Positions 8,853 to 16,529 of a DNA stretch of 64,000 bases are shown piece after piece. Position numbers and translations under genes: made by a program. Numbering within the stretch: position 1 is the stretch's first letter; the number at the start of each line of letters is the position of its first letter. A model generated the notes under the pieces. The model had not been told where the DNA came from and searched no databases. It saw nothing but the letters and a program-made list of their open reading frames with translations. Source of the stretch: Lacrimispora amygdalina (GTDB lineage Bacteria > Bacillota > Clostridia > Lachnospirales > Lachnospiraceae); NCBI RefSeq assembly GCF_900205965.1, contig NZ_OAOF01000013.1:85242-149241 (forward strand), read 5' to 3'.

Positions 8853-9659
8853 TTACTTCCATAAATCATAATCAATTACCTGAATATCTTCCAATTCATT
8901 ATTAAGCAGATGTCCCAGATTTTTTTCTGAGATTTCCTTCTCCACACCAATCTCTCCCAGCTTATAAGAAATGTTTTCATCAAACTGGTCCACCAAATCC
9001 TGCTTTCTGAAATAACGCCGGTTATCCTCTATATACTCTTTTAAATAGCATTTTACCGAATCATTATAATATCCGTAAAGCATGTTATTGAAATGCTCAT
9101 GCACAATCTGATTATCTGAAATCAGGCGGTCTAACTCAACCATTAGCTTAATACTTCCAAATGTTCGTCTCATATCTTCAAATTCTTGTTTGTGAAGATG
9201 ATTCTGAGATACGACAACATAGGAAATACTTCTGGTGTTATTTAAAACATCAAAAAATATTTTACTGTGAGCATGATTAATTTCCAGCTGCGACGAGATA
9301 ATCACACGTATATCTTTGCTGTATTCGTTGCAAAGCAGTTCAATAATATAGGGATTTGATACCAGAATATATTTAAATCCTGTGTCAATCATGGTCTGAA
9401 TATCTTTGCAAATCTCTTGATACCCCTCTACGGTGAACTCTCTGTTTTCAAAATGAAACATGTCATAGGCATAACATAACTGATGCCTGCCGCTTATGCT
9501 CCTGGCTTCCTCCGGCGAGACCGCACACTTCCTCGCCTCATGAAATAAAAAACAATCCTTCTGAAAGTCCTGCTCAAATCTGGTCAAAAAAATTCTGCCC
9601 TCAGATTCAGAGTCCATAAAGCTCTCATCCAAGTATAATGGTAGTAACATTTCACCCAT
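8853..9659 (-). CDS. U32-peptidase-like barrel protein, short form
   Basis: 268 residues, unnamed. The middle (about 80-175) resembles the U32 peptidase TIM-barrel: FKYILVSNPYIIELL, then a strand and QLEINHAHSKIFFDVL, parallel to VTLSNPYLIKYTKQKL in the neighbouring 389-residue protein. It lacks the C-terminal cysteine cluster of that partner, so the two may form a heterodimer in which only the long one holds an iron-sulphur cluster, as UbiU/UbiV-type U32 proteins work in pairs. That is inference. GGGGGG nine bases before the ATG supports the start. It sits between the long U32 gene (14-base gap) and the HAD gene. Confidence 0.55.
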   Translation of the reverse strand: MGEMLLPLYLDESFMDSESEGRIFLTRFEQDFQKDCFLFHEARKCAVSPEEARSISGRHQLCYAYDMFHFENREFTVEGYQEICKDIQTMIDTGFKYILVSNPYIIELLCNEYSKDIRVIISSQLEINHAHSKIFFDVLNNTRSISYVVVSQNHLHKQEFEDMRRTFGSIKLMVELDRLISDNQIVHEHFNNMLYGYYNDSVKCYLKEYIEDNRRYFRKQDLVDQFDENISYKLGEIGVEKEISEKNLGHLLNNELEDIQVIDYDLWK

Positions 9660-9673
9660 CCGTATCTGCCCCC

Positions 9674-10843
9674 CTACTTATATTCTATACGCTGTATCTC
9701 GCCGATATTTAAATCATTGATATACGATAGTTTTGTAATTCTGCTCTGCCACCTCCTGTTATTTTCGATATACTGTTCTCTCTTATCCTCCGGATAATTC
9801 AGACCCTGTTCAGCGGCATGGCGGCATATAGCACAATGCATGCAATTGTCCGTATGATTGGCAGAATACCAGATTTTATTGTCCACATGAGAAATTTCAG
9901 GTATAAGCTCCAGCTGGTCTCTTGGATAAAGAGCCTGCTCCAAAGGGCCATCAGAGACAGTGGCATGAATGTTTGATTTGGAGCCATAGGTGCCTAATAT
10001 TTCCTCCAGATGGGATTTCCGGCTTTGCTCAAGATATATTTCAATGGATTTCATGATCCACTCTGTAGTGGCCAGGCGATCCAGCAATTTGAAATTTTCA
10101 TAACCAATTTCCATGTATTTTGGAATATCAGCCGGAGCAATCCATTTTCCACTATATATCTCCTCTGGTCTTAAATTCCGGATATTAACACATTTATTTC
10201 TGTAATAGCTGAAGTATGGCGTTTTTGTTTCCTTGTGCTTGCTGTGGGACCCCTGCATGCGCGTATGGCCTTTTTGCCAGGGGCAGTTCGATATGTACAA
10301 GTCATTTGGAATAAGCTTCAACAATATATCAGTTTTCGAACGAATTCTGATCAGCTCTGCAAAATTCTTAATCAAATCATAATGCAGCGTTGCTTCATCA
10401 ATGCCTAATTGGATCAGATATTCAAGTTCTTCCCATGAACGAGTTTTTAAATTAACCGAAGCCGATATTTTTAAATCCGGCAGTTTTTGTTTTGTATATT
10501 TGATTAGATATGGATTGCTCAATGTGACCTTTCGTATTCCCAGATCAACTAATTTATTGATGAATTTCAGATACCTTTCCTGGTATTTTTCTGTAAACTC
10601 CTCGTTCATCAGTCCGTTATTGTTGATGACATAATTAAAATCAATACCGGTAGCGTTTAGCTTGTCCAGGATTACTTTTAATTCATTTTCCTGTTTCACA
10701 ATATTTTGAGTTTGGGCGCGTCCACCGCCAAAATCATCAATTCCTAAATTACCAAAATAGCTTTCAACATAATCCCCGTATTGAAAAAGCGACTGTTCAA
10801 TGAAATTCATATCTCCATTGTATGGTAGTGCAAATTTTATCAT
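9674..10843 (-). CDS. U32-family protein with five cysteines (possible Fe-S enzyme)
   Basis: 389 residues of the peptidase U32 superfamily. An N-terminal half barrel (about 60-180, with KVTLSNPYLIKYTK and LKISASVNLKTRSWEEL) is followed by Cys187 (NCPWQKGHTRM), Cys218 (YYRNKC) and a CxxCxxC at 334/337/340 (NCMHCAICRHA). Characterised U32 proteins (RlhA, TrhP, UbiU/UbiV) bind a [4Fe-4S] cluster and carry out oxygen-independent hydroxylation of RNA or ubiquinone precursors. A similar radical-free or cluster-based modification is plausible, but the substrate is unknown. First gene of the cluster, divergent from a Crp/Fnr-type regulator. Confidence 0.7.
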   Translation of the reverse strand: MIKFALPYNGDMNFIEQSLFQYGDYVESYFGNLGIDDFGGGRAQTQNIVKQENELKVILDKLNATGIDFNYVINNNGLMNEEFTEKYQERYLKFINKLVDLGIRKVTLSNPYLIKYTKQKLPDLKISASVNLKTRSWEELEYLIQLGIDEATLHYDLIKNFAELIRIRSKTDILLKLIPNDLYISNCPWQKGHTRMQGSHSKHKETKTPYFSYYRNKCVNIRNLRPEEIYSGKWIAPADIPKYMEIGYENFKLLDRLATTEWIMKSIEIYLEQSRKSHLEEILGTYGSKSNIHATVSDGPLEQALYPRDQLELIPEISHVDNKIWYSANHTDNCMHCAICRHAAEQGLNYPEDKREQYIENNRRWQSRITKLSYINDLNIGEIQRIEYK

Positions 10844-10926
10844 GTGACCCCCCTGGAAAAAATTTGTTGTTTTAAGTTTTTGCTCCTTTTACAAATAGCT
10901 TACGCAGTATTATATCATTTGCTTTT

Positions 10927-10951
10927 TGTGAAAAATATGAGTTTTCTCACA
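10927..10951. promoter_or_regulatory. Candidate operator for the Crp/Fnr-type regulator
   Basis: A 25-base inverted repeat, TGTGAAAAA on the left and TTTTCTCACA on the right around a short centre. TGTGA/TCACA are Crp/Fnr-type half-sites, although the spacing is wider than the classical 6 bases. It lies in the 178-bp intergenic region shared by the divergent U32 cluster and the regulator gene, where one site could control both. Confidence 0.45.
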
Positions 10952-11021
10952 TAAATCTGGAATTTAGAGAAGTTTTATAGTAAGATAAATTATAAAAACA
11001 GAGTTTGAAAGAGACTTGTCT

Positions 11022-11684
11022 ATGAAAATAAAAAAGGCGAACGAAATAATTCCCTCCTATATCAGTAATATCTTTTCCTTTGATATTACTCCATATGCCA
11101 AATGGAAAGAATTCCGAAAAAATGAGTTAATATGCAGAGAAGGTGATGATTTATCTGATCTGGTATTTTTAATAAAAGGAAATGCTAAACTTTTCCTGAC
11201 TCATGAAAACGGTAAAGTTACCATCATTGATTTTTTTAAATCTCCTACTTTATTTGGGGAGATGGAATTTATGGGGGCACAGAAATTTTCCAATGGAGTC
11301 ATTGCTTTGGATAAGTGCATATGTATCCTGTTACCTCTAAGGGAAATCAGCCATCTTTTAAAAAATGATACTAAATTTTTAAATTATCTGTGCCTTTTTT
11401 TATGCCGGAAGGCTTTGCGCAATACCTCGAATTATGCGACCAACCAGAACTATCCTCTGGTGAACCGTTTGGCAAATTTTATACTATTATCTGCAGATGG
11501 AGATATCTATAATAGGAAACACACAGAGGTTGCGGAATACCTCGGTGTCAGCTACCGTCATCTGCTTCATGTGTTTGCGTTTTTATGTGAGGCCGATATT
11601 TTGCAGCATATGGATAAAAAAACATACAGAATTAAGGATTTTACATCCCTTGCGACAATGGCTGTTAATGAGAACAGTTTATGA
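11022..11684 (+). CDS. Crp/Fnr-family transcriptional regulator (YeiL-like)
   Basis: 220 residues: a cyclic-nucleotide-binding-like beta barrel (about 30-125, with REGDDLSDLVFLIKGNAKL and TLFGEMEFMG) and a C-terminal winged helix (HTEVAEYLGVSYRHLLHVF as recognition region). The overall pattern resembles E. coli YeiL, which lies next to a nucleoside hydrolase gene; a purine link would fit the adjacent guaB cluster, but this is inference. No N-terminal Fnr-type cysteine cluster is present. ATG at 11022 is preferred over TTG at 11016 by spacing from AAAGAGA. Confidence 0.85.
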   Translation: MKIKKANEIIPSYISNIFSFDITPYAKWKEFRKNELICREGDDLSDLVFLIKGNAKLFLTHENGKVTIIDFFKSPTLFGEMEFMGAQKFSNGVIALDKCICILLPLREISHLLKNDTKFLNYLCLFLCRKALRNTSNYATNQNYPLVNRLANFILLSADGDIYNRKHTEVAEYLGVSYRHLLHVFAFLCEADILQHMDKKTYRIKDFTSLATMAVNENSL

Positions 11685-11707
11685 CAAATATCTGGTTGTG
11701 AAAAAAT

Positions 11708-11756
11708 ACCCTGATAGTTAAGCACAGCCTCTTTTTCTGTGTCTGACTATCAGGGT
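11708..11756. terminator. Bidirectional terminator between crp-like gene and cbiN
   Basis: ACCCTGATAGT pairs with ACTATCAGGGT, with an inner CACAG/CTGTG stem. Leftward it ends in TATTTTTTC and terminates the cobalt operon; rightward TTTACCTTTTT follows, serving the regulator gene. Confidence 0.85.
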
Positions 11757-11781
11757 ACAGTTTACCTTTTTATTCAACCCA

Positions 11782-12099
11782 TTATGACTGTTTATCCTGC
11801 CATTTTTTCCGTTCTACCAGTCTTCCCATGAAAAATGCGATTACTCCCACACCGATTCCAGTCTGAAGGCAGAACAGCAGACTCTCCACCTCCCCTGGAA
11901 GCTCTCCGCCTAAAGCCGTTTCCATGACCGGAGTAAACCAGGGTTCATATTCCGTCCCACGGATCTTGGTAATCATCTGGCTTCCTGCATCATCAGAACC
12001 TCCAAACTCCGCTCCTTTTACTGCAAACAGCGGAATAACTGCAATCAGGACTACCAGTCCCAGCAGTACGGCAATGATCTGTTTCTTACTTCTGCTCAT
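11782..12099 (-). CDS. cbiN: Cobalt transport protein CbiN
   Basis: 105 residues with two membrane segments (about 10-27 and 78-96) and the extracytoplasmic loop GSDDAGSQMITKIRGTEYEPW, close to the family GSDDxxxxxIxxIxPxYxPW pattern. CbiN is the small extra subunit of CbiMN-type ECF cobalt importers and helps load metal onto CbiM. It starts one base after the cbiM stop with AAGGAGG upstream, so the two are translated together. Confidence 0.95.
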   Translation of the reverse strand: MSRSKKQIIAVLLGLVVLIAVIPLFAVKGAEFGGSDDAGSQMITKIRGTEYEPWFTPVMETALGGELPGEVESLLFCLQTGIGVGVIAFFMGRLVERKKWQDKQS

Positions 12100-12100
12100 C

Positions 12101-12850
12101 TTATTTTACCTCCTTTGCAAAACCAATCGCTTTTAACTCCGGCAGAGCATAGCTTTCAAGTGTCATTACAATGACCGTGGTGAGAATACCCTCAATCACC
12201 GCAAGGGGCAGCTGGGTGGGAGCAAATACACCCAGGAATTTTACTGCAGAAGCTCCCACACCCCCGATTTCAGAAGGATAGGCAAGAGCAAGCTGAAAAC
12301 TGGTAACACAATATGTAAATAAATCGCCCAGTGTGGCAGCAAGAAAAACGGACGCCATCCTATTCACTTTTAATGCCTTACATAATCTGTATATTCCAAA
12401 AGACACGAAAGGACCTGCAATTGCCATGGAAAAGGTATTGGCTCCCAGTGTGGTGAGGCCGCCGTGTGCCAGCAGCACTGCCTGGAAAATCAATACGATA
12501 ATACCCAGAATGCTGACTGCTGATGGTCCGAACAGAATCGCTCCCAGACCGGTTCCTGTCATGTGAGAACAGCTTCCGGTAACGGAAGGAATCTTTAATG
12601 AAGAGAGCACAAATACAAAGGCCCCCGACATGGCAAGCACGGTAATGGATCTCCTGTTATCCCTAAGTTTCTTCTGTATGGAAAAGAAACCGGCTGTGAG
12701 AAACGGTACGCTGATCGCTCCCCAGGCGATACAGTACCCCGCTGGCAGATAGCCCTCCATTATGTGCATGGCATAGGCACTGGAAACCATTCCAAATGTC
12801 AGCGCAAATGCAACTGCAAGTTTCATGATACTTTTTTCTTTCTTACTCAT
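12101..12850 (-). CDS. cbiM: Cobalt ECF transporter substrate-binding protein CbiM
   Basis: Membrane S-component that binds Co2+. After an N-terminal signal-like segment the sequence AMHIMEGYLP begins the metal site, formed in this family by the N-terminal Met-His and a later His. The later TGSCSHMTGTGLGAILFGP matches the CbiM signature. About seven membrane segments, 249 residues. The ATG at 12850 has AAGGAG seven bases away. A cobalamin riboswitch lies directly upstream, so cbiMN should be switched off when B12 is plentiful. Confidence 0.95.
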   Translation of the reverse strand: MSKKEKSIMKLAVAFALTFGMVSSAYAMHIMEGYLPAGYCIAWGAISVPFLTAGFFSIQKKLRDNRRSITVLAMSGAFVFVLSSLKIPSVTGSCSHMTGTGLGAILFGPSAVSILGIIVLIFQAVLLAHGGLTTLGANTFSMAIAGPFVSFGIYRLCKALKVNRMASVFLAATLGDLFTYCVTSFQLALAYPSEIGGVGASAVKFLGVFAPTQLPLAVIEGILTTVIVMTLESYALPELKAIGFAKEVK

Positions 12851-12985
12851 TTTCATTCTCCTTCCAATAAAATAAGCACCTCATATCCGATGATTCCCAC
12901 TCATCAGACAGGTGCCCTATGGGTAAATCTTTGTATCACAAAGAGACTTCCCGGCACCGGTCATCGCTCGTAACCGGATACTTCT

Positions 12986-13153
12986 GACAAAAAGGCAGGT
13001 CTTCTGACTCATGCATCAATCACAGCAGCTCCGTCTTCCCGGTTTCCCAGTGACTTATGGAGCCCTGCTCTGCATATACAGCGGCGGGACCGTAAGGGAC
13101 TTTCACCCTTTTCCCTATTATCCTGCGGAGAATTTCACAGGCACCTTTTTGAT
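12986..13153 (-). promoter_or_regulatory. Cobalamin (B12) riboswitch
   Basis: Reading leftward, the region contains AAAGGGTGAAAGTCCC, CGGTCCCGCCGCTGTA and the B12 box GTCAGAAGACCTGCC, in the order of the cobalamin aptamer. AAAAAGG at the 5' side can pair with CCTTTTT at the 3' side to close P1. Between the aptamer and cbiM, GGTGCC and GGCACC (around 12960 and 12912) can form a further hairpin that may be the expression platform. No long U run follows, so control could be translational. Confidence 0.92.
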
Positions 13154-13218
13154 AATACGCTTGTATTGTAACTGTATTACCAGTTTCTGTCAATAACACA
13201 ATGCAGTTTAACCTCATA

Positions 13219-14049
13219 TCAAGCCTTAAGCAGGCGGTTTAACTCTTGTGTATTCTTAAAATGAGGACTGTTTTCAGGTATGATCCGGCTTTTCACCAGG
13301 CTGTCATAGACCTCCATTAAAACCGGCTTTCTCAAATTCCCCTGTTTCAAAACCGGACCGCAGGCGAGTATATCCGTTACCGGACCATCAGCAATAATTG
13401 TTCCTCCTGCAAATACAACAGCTCGGTCTGCCCACTGATAGGCAAAATCCACATCATGGGTGGAAATCAGCAGCGTTTTCCCCATATCCGACATTTCTCC
13501 AAGAACTTTCGTCAACATATCCACATTCACCGGATCTAAGGACGCAGTGGGTTCATCAAACAGGATTACCTCCGGCTCCATGGCAAGAATATCTGCTATG
13601 CTGACCCGCTTCTTCTCTCCTCCGCTTAAATAGTGGGGCGGCCGGTCCTTCAGCATTATTAAATTCATGGACTTTAAAGCCGTATCCACCCTGGTTTTTA
13701 CCTGATCCCTGGGAAGTTTTAAATTCATGGGACCAAAGGAAACCTCTGCGTATACTGTGGAAGCAATGATCTGATTATCCGCGTCCTGAAACACGACTCC
13801 AACTTTCCTGCGAAGCTCACTTAGATCTTTTTTCCCTATCTTCTTTCCCTGATACCAGATCGTACCGGTATCCGGTATTAAAACTCCGTTTAGATTGAAA
13901 AAGCAGGTGGATTTCCCCGCTCCATTGGAGCCGAGAACTGCAATTTTCTCTCCTTTTCTCACAGACAGAGACACATCATGAAGTGCTCTGTTTCCTTCGC
14001 CATAGGAGTACGAAAGATGTTCTGCCTGTAAAAGTATTTCTTCCATCAT
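13219..14049 (-). CDS. cbiO: Cobalt ECF transporter ATPase CbiO
   Basis: 276-residue ABC ATPase of the energy-coupling-factor group: Walker A GSNGAGKST, Q-loop FQDADNQ (the DNQ form is typical of ECF ATPases), signature YLSGGEKKR, Walker B VILFDEPTASLDP and H-loop STHD. It powers CbiMNQ. It lies 14 bases after cbiQ and upstream of the riboswitch, not under it. Confidence 0.93.
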   Translation of the reverse strand: MMEEILLQAEHLSYSYGEGNRALHDVSLSVRKGEKIAVLGSNGAGKSTCFFNLNGVLIPDTGTIWYQGKKIGKKDLSELRRKVGVVFQDADNQIIASTVYAEVSFGPMNLKLPRDQVKTRVDTALKSMNLIMLKDRPPHYLSGGEKKRVSIADILAMEPEVILFDEPTASLDPVNVDMLTKVLGEMSDMGKTLLISTHDVDFAYQWADRAVVFAGGTIIADGPVTDILACGPVLKQGNLRKPVLMEVYDSLVKSRIIPENSPHFKNTQELNRLLKA

Positions 14050-14063
14050 TTAATCCTCCTATT

Positions 14064-14834
14064 TTATATCAGCAGCAAGAGCAGGAGAACTGCAATATAA
14101 CCGGCTGCCACTGCAGCTTCTTTTCTTTTCACCGGCTTTACTTCTTCCATAAACAAAAGCTCGCCCTCATAACACCTGGAAGTCATTGCATCGTAATACG
14201 TTCCCGCTTTTTTTAACGAAACAAGAAAGAGATTTGCCCCGATCCCCCCGAAAGAACGGCATGAGGTAAAAAAGCTGCTGTAACCAAGCCTGGACTGCGC
14301 AGCCTGCTTCATGCGGCTCTGGACATCCATCATAACAAAGATGAACCGGTATATAAGATTCATCAGCTCCAACAACAGTCTGGGAAGAGGAAGCTTTCCC
14401 AGTAAATTAATAACCTCACTTGCCGGTGTGGAAAGCACAAGCATGTACATTGCACTTACGCAGGCCATTGCCTTAATAATCAAACGTGCAGAAAGTATGG
14501 CTCCGTCATCCGACAGATAAAGATAAAAACCAGGAAGCGATACGCAGAAACGTCCTGTGGGAGCGGAAGATATACCTACCACAATGGCAGCTGTTCCAAG
14601 AATCAGGAAAGTCACTGGAATCTTTAGAAGACCCAGATATTTCCAAAAGGACAAACCTCCCCAGATAACCGTCACCCCACCCATGGTCAGAAATACCGTA
14701 ACTGAGACCAGATAATTTCCGGTTCCGATACAAATCAGTAATGCTGCAATTGCCACCACGGCTTTTAAACCCGGGTTCAGCCCTTTTAAGCGGGATTCAT
14801 ATGCATAGAAATCGATTGTATGAATGTTTTTCAC
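14064..14834 (-). CDS. cbiQ: Cobalt ECF transporter transmembrane protein CbiQ
   Basis: 256 residues with five or six membrane segments. The cytoplasmic coupling motifs typical of ECF T-components are visible as MKQAAQSRLG and KAGTYYDAMTSRCYEG (Ala-Arg-Gly-type coupling helices, here partly diverged). MNLIYRFIFVMM is also characteristic. First gene of a cbiQO pair that is separated from cbiMN by the riboswitch; the usual order is cbiMNQO in one unit. AAGGAGGTG lies upstream of the ATG. Confidence 0.9.
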   Translation of the reverse strand: MKNIHTIDFYAYESRLKGLNPGLKAVVAIAALLICIGTGNYLVSVTVFLTMGGVTVIWGGLSFWKYLGLLKIPVTFLILGTAAIVVGISSAPTGRFCVSLPGFYLYLSDDGAILSARLIIKAMACVSAMYMLVLSTPASEVINLLGKLPLPRLLLELMNLIYRFIFVMMDVQSRMKQAAQSRLGYSSFFTSCRSFGGIGANLFLVSLKKAGTYYDAMTSRCYEGELLFMEEVKPVKRKEAAVAAGYIAVLLLLLLI

Positions 14835-15005
14835 CTCCTTTTAAGGCTGATTATAAGCCATTAAAATTTCCTCTGCAAGTATAGGTTTTATGGCAATGTA
14901 AATAAAATTTCCATTATTATGTAAATATACCAGTTTTTGCGCGCTATTCAAGGAAAATCCATCATGTTATAATTTATACTATAATAAATTGTGAAGGAGA
15001 ACACG

Positions 15006-16466
15006 ATGAAAAGAAGTACGAGAAAGGCAACCATGTGGGCATTATCTGTATTTTTACTTTTTCTAATCAGCAGCTTCTGCAATAATACAACATTTGCAGC
15101 AAAGCCTGACAGAAGCGCTTCCCCCCCACCACAAAATTTAAATGCGGGTAATATTACCGACACTTCAGTCACACTGACCTGGGAGGCTCCGGCAGGAAGT
15201 ACCCGGGTGAGAGAATACCAGATTTATAAAAATAATACATATCTGGGTTCTGCTTCCACCGTTACATATACCGTAAATGGTTTGACACCAGCGACGACCT
15301 ACCAGTTTTATGTGAAAGCTAAAAATAAAAGAAATGTATCTTTGCCAAGTAATACGGTAACTGTAACGACGGCGCAGCAGCCAGATTTACCTCCGGCAGA
15401 CACGGAAACGCCGTCTGGTAGAATGGTTGGATATTATGCAGCATGGGAAGCGTACAAGGGATCCTTCCCCGATCAGATTGATGCCAGCAAGCTGACCCAT
15501 ATTAATTACGCCTTTGCAAATATCGGGCCGGATTTAAAGCTTACGCTTGGATATCCGGATATAGATCCCAATAATATCAGGCTTTTAAATGAACTGAAGC
15601 TTAAAAATCCCAACTTAAAAACGCTGATTTCCGTTGGTGGCTGGAACTGGTCAGGTAGATTCTCGGATGCAGCGCTTACCGACGCTTCCAGAACTGCCTT
15701 TGCAGACAGCTGTGTAGATTTTATAATTGAATATGGGTTTGACGGTGTGGATCTGGATTGGGAATATCCAGTAAGCGGAGGTCTGGTTACCAACAGCAGA
15801 CGTCCGGAAGACAAACAGAATTTCACCCTGCTGCTTCAGAAAATCCGTGAAAAGCTGGATGCCCGTGGAGCAATGGACCAAAAGCACTATCTGCTCACCA
15901 TTGCCGGAGGAGCCGATGCTTCCTACGTAAAAAATGTGGAGCTGTCCGCACTGGCACAGTATTTAGACTATGCAAATATTATGACTTATGATTTACACGG
16001 AACCTGGGATTCCTATACAGATTTACTGGCACCACTTTACAATAACAATGATTACTCCCCTCAATATAAAACAAGTGTTGATTCTGCAGTCAGTACCTGG
16101 TTAAATGCAGCCTTTCCTGCAGATAAGCTGGTTATGGGAATTCCATTTTACGGATATCTGTATTCTTCCGTCAATAACGCAAATAACGGTTTGTACCAGA
16201 CATATGGCGGAGCCAACTCCATCAGCTACAAGGATATTAAAGCCAACTACTTAAACAAAGCGGATTATACCAGATACTTTCATTCTCAGTCAAAGGTTCC
16301 GTGGTTATTTAACGGCACAATCTTCATCAGCTATGAAGACCCTGAGTCCATTGGTTATAAAGCAGATTATATCAAATCCAGAAATTTAGGAGGAGCCATG
16401 ATATGGGAACTGAGCCAGGATTCCAATGAGGAGCTTCTTAACACCCTGTATAACGGATTAAAATAA
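15006..16466 (+). CDS. Secreted chitinase-like GH18 protein with fibronectin type III domain
   Basis: 486 residues. An N-terminal signal peptide (hydrophobic stretch ALSVFLLFLISSF, residues about 12-25, with a likely cut after TTFAA) is followed by a fibronectin III domain (about 40-120, SVTLTWEAP and TTYQFYVKAKN) and a GH18 barrel (about 135-485). The catalytic motif DGVDLDWE has the proton donor Glu253. GRMVGYYAAWE and GGAMIWELSQD begin and end the barrel. Likely an extracellular enzyme on chitin or related beta-1,4-GlcNAc glycans. ATG at 15006 is preferred because GAAGGAG is 8 bases upstream. Single gene with a strong terminator. Confidence 0.93.
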   Translation: MKRSTRKATMWALSVFLLFLISSFCNNTTFAAKPDRSASPPPQNLNAGNITDTSVTLTWEAPAGSTRVREYQIYKNNTYLGSASTVTYTVNGLTPATTYQFYVKAKNKRNVSLPSNTVTVTTAQQPDLPPADTETPSGRMVGYYAAWEAYKGSFPDQIDASKLTHINYAFANIGPDLKLTLGYPDIDPNNIRLLNELKLKNPNLKTLISVGGWNWSGRFSDAALTDASRTAFADSCVDFIIEYGFDGVDLDWEYPVSGGLVTNSRRPEDKQNFTLLLQKIREKLDARGAMDQKHYLLTIAGGADASYVKNVELSALAQYLDYANIMTYDLHGTWDSYTDLLAPLYNNNDYSPQYKTSVDSAVSTWLNAAFPADKLVMGIPFYGYLYSSVNNANNGLYQTYGGANSISYKDIKANYLNKADYTRYFHSQSKVPWLFNGTIFISYEDPESIGYKADYIKSRNLGGAMIWELSQDSNEELLNTLYNGLK

Positions 16467-16478
16467 CATTATTTAAAA

Positions 16479-16522
16479 GGCCGCTGCCATGCGGGTAAGT
16501 ATTTACCCGCAGCGCAGCGGCC
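16479..16522. terminator. Strong bidirectional terminator
   Basis: GGCCGCTGC pairs with GCAGCGGCC and an inner GCGGGTAA pairs with TTTACCCGC, giving a long GC-rich hairpin between two convergent genes. TTTTAAAT follows on the left side. Confidence 0.9.
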
Positions 16523-16529
16523 TATCACT

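Noticed and set aside
13020..13217. Open frames on both strands in the region upstream of cbiM (65 and 61 codons)
   Set aside because: They run through the cobalamin riboswitch aptamer and have no ribosome binding site; the RNA explains the region.
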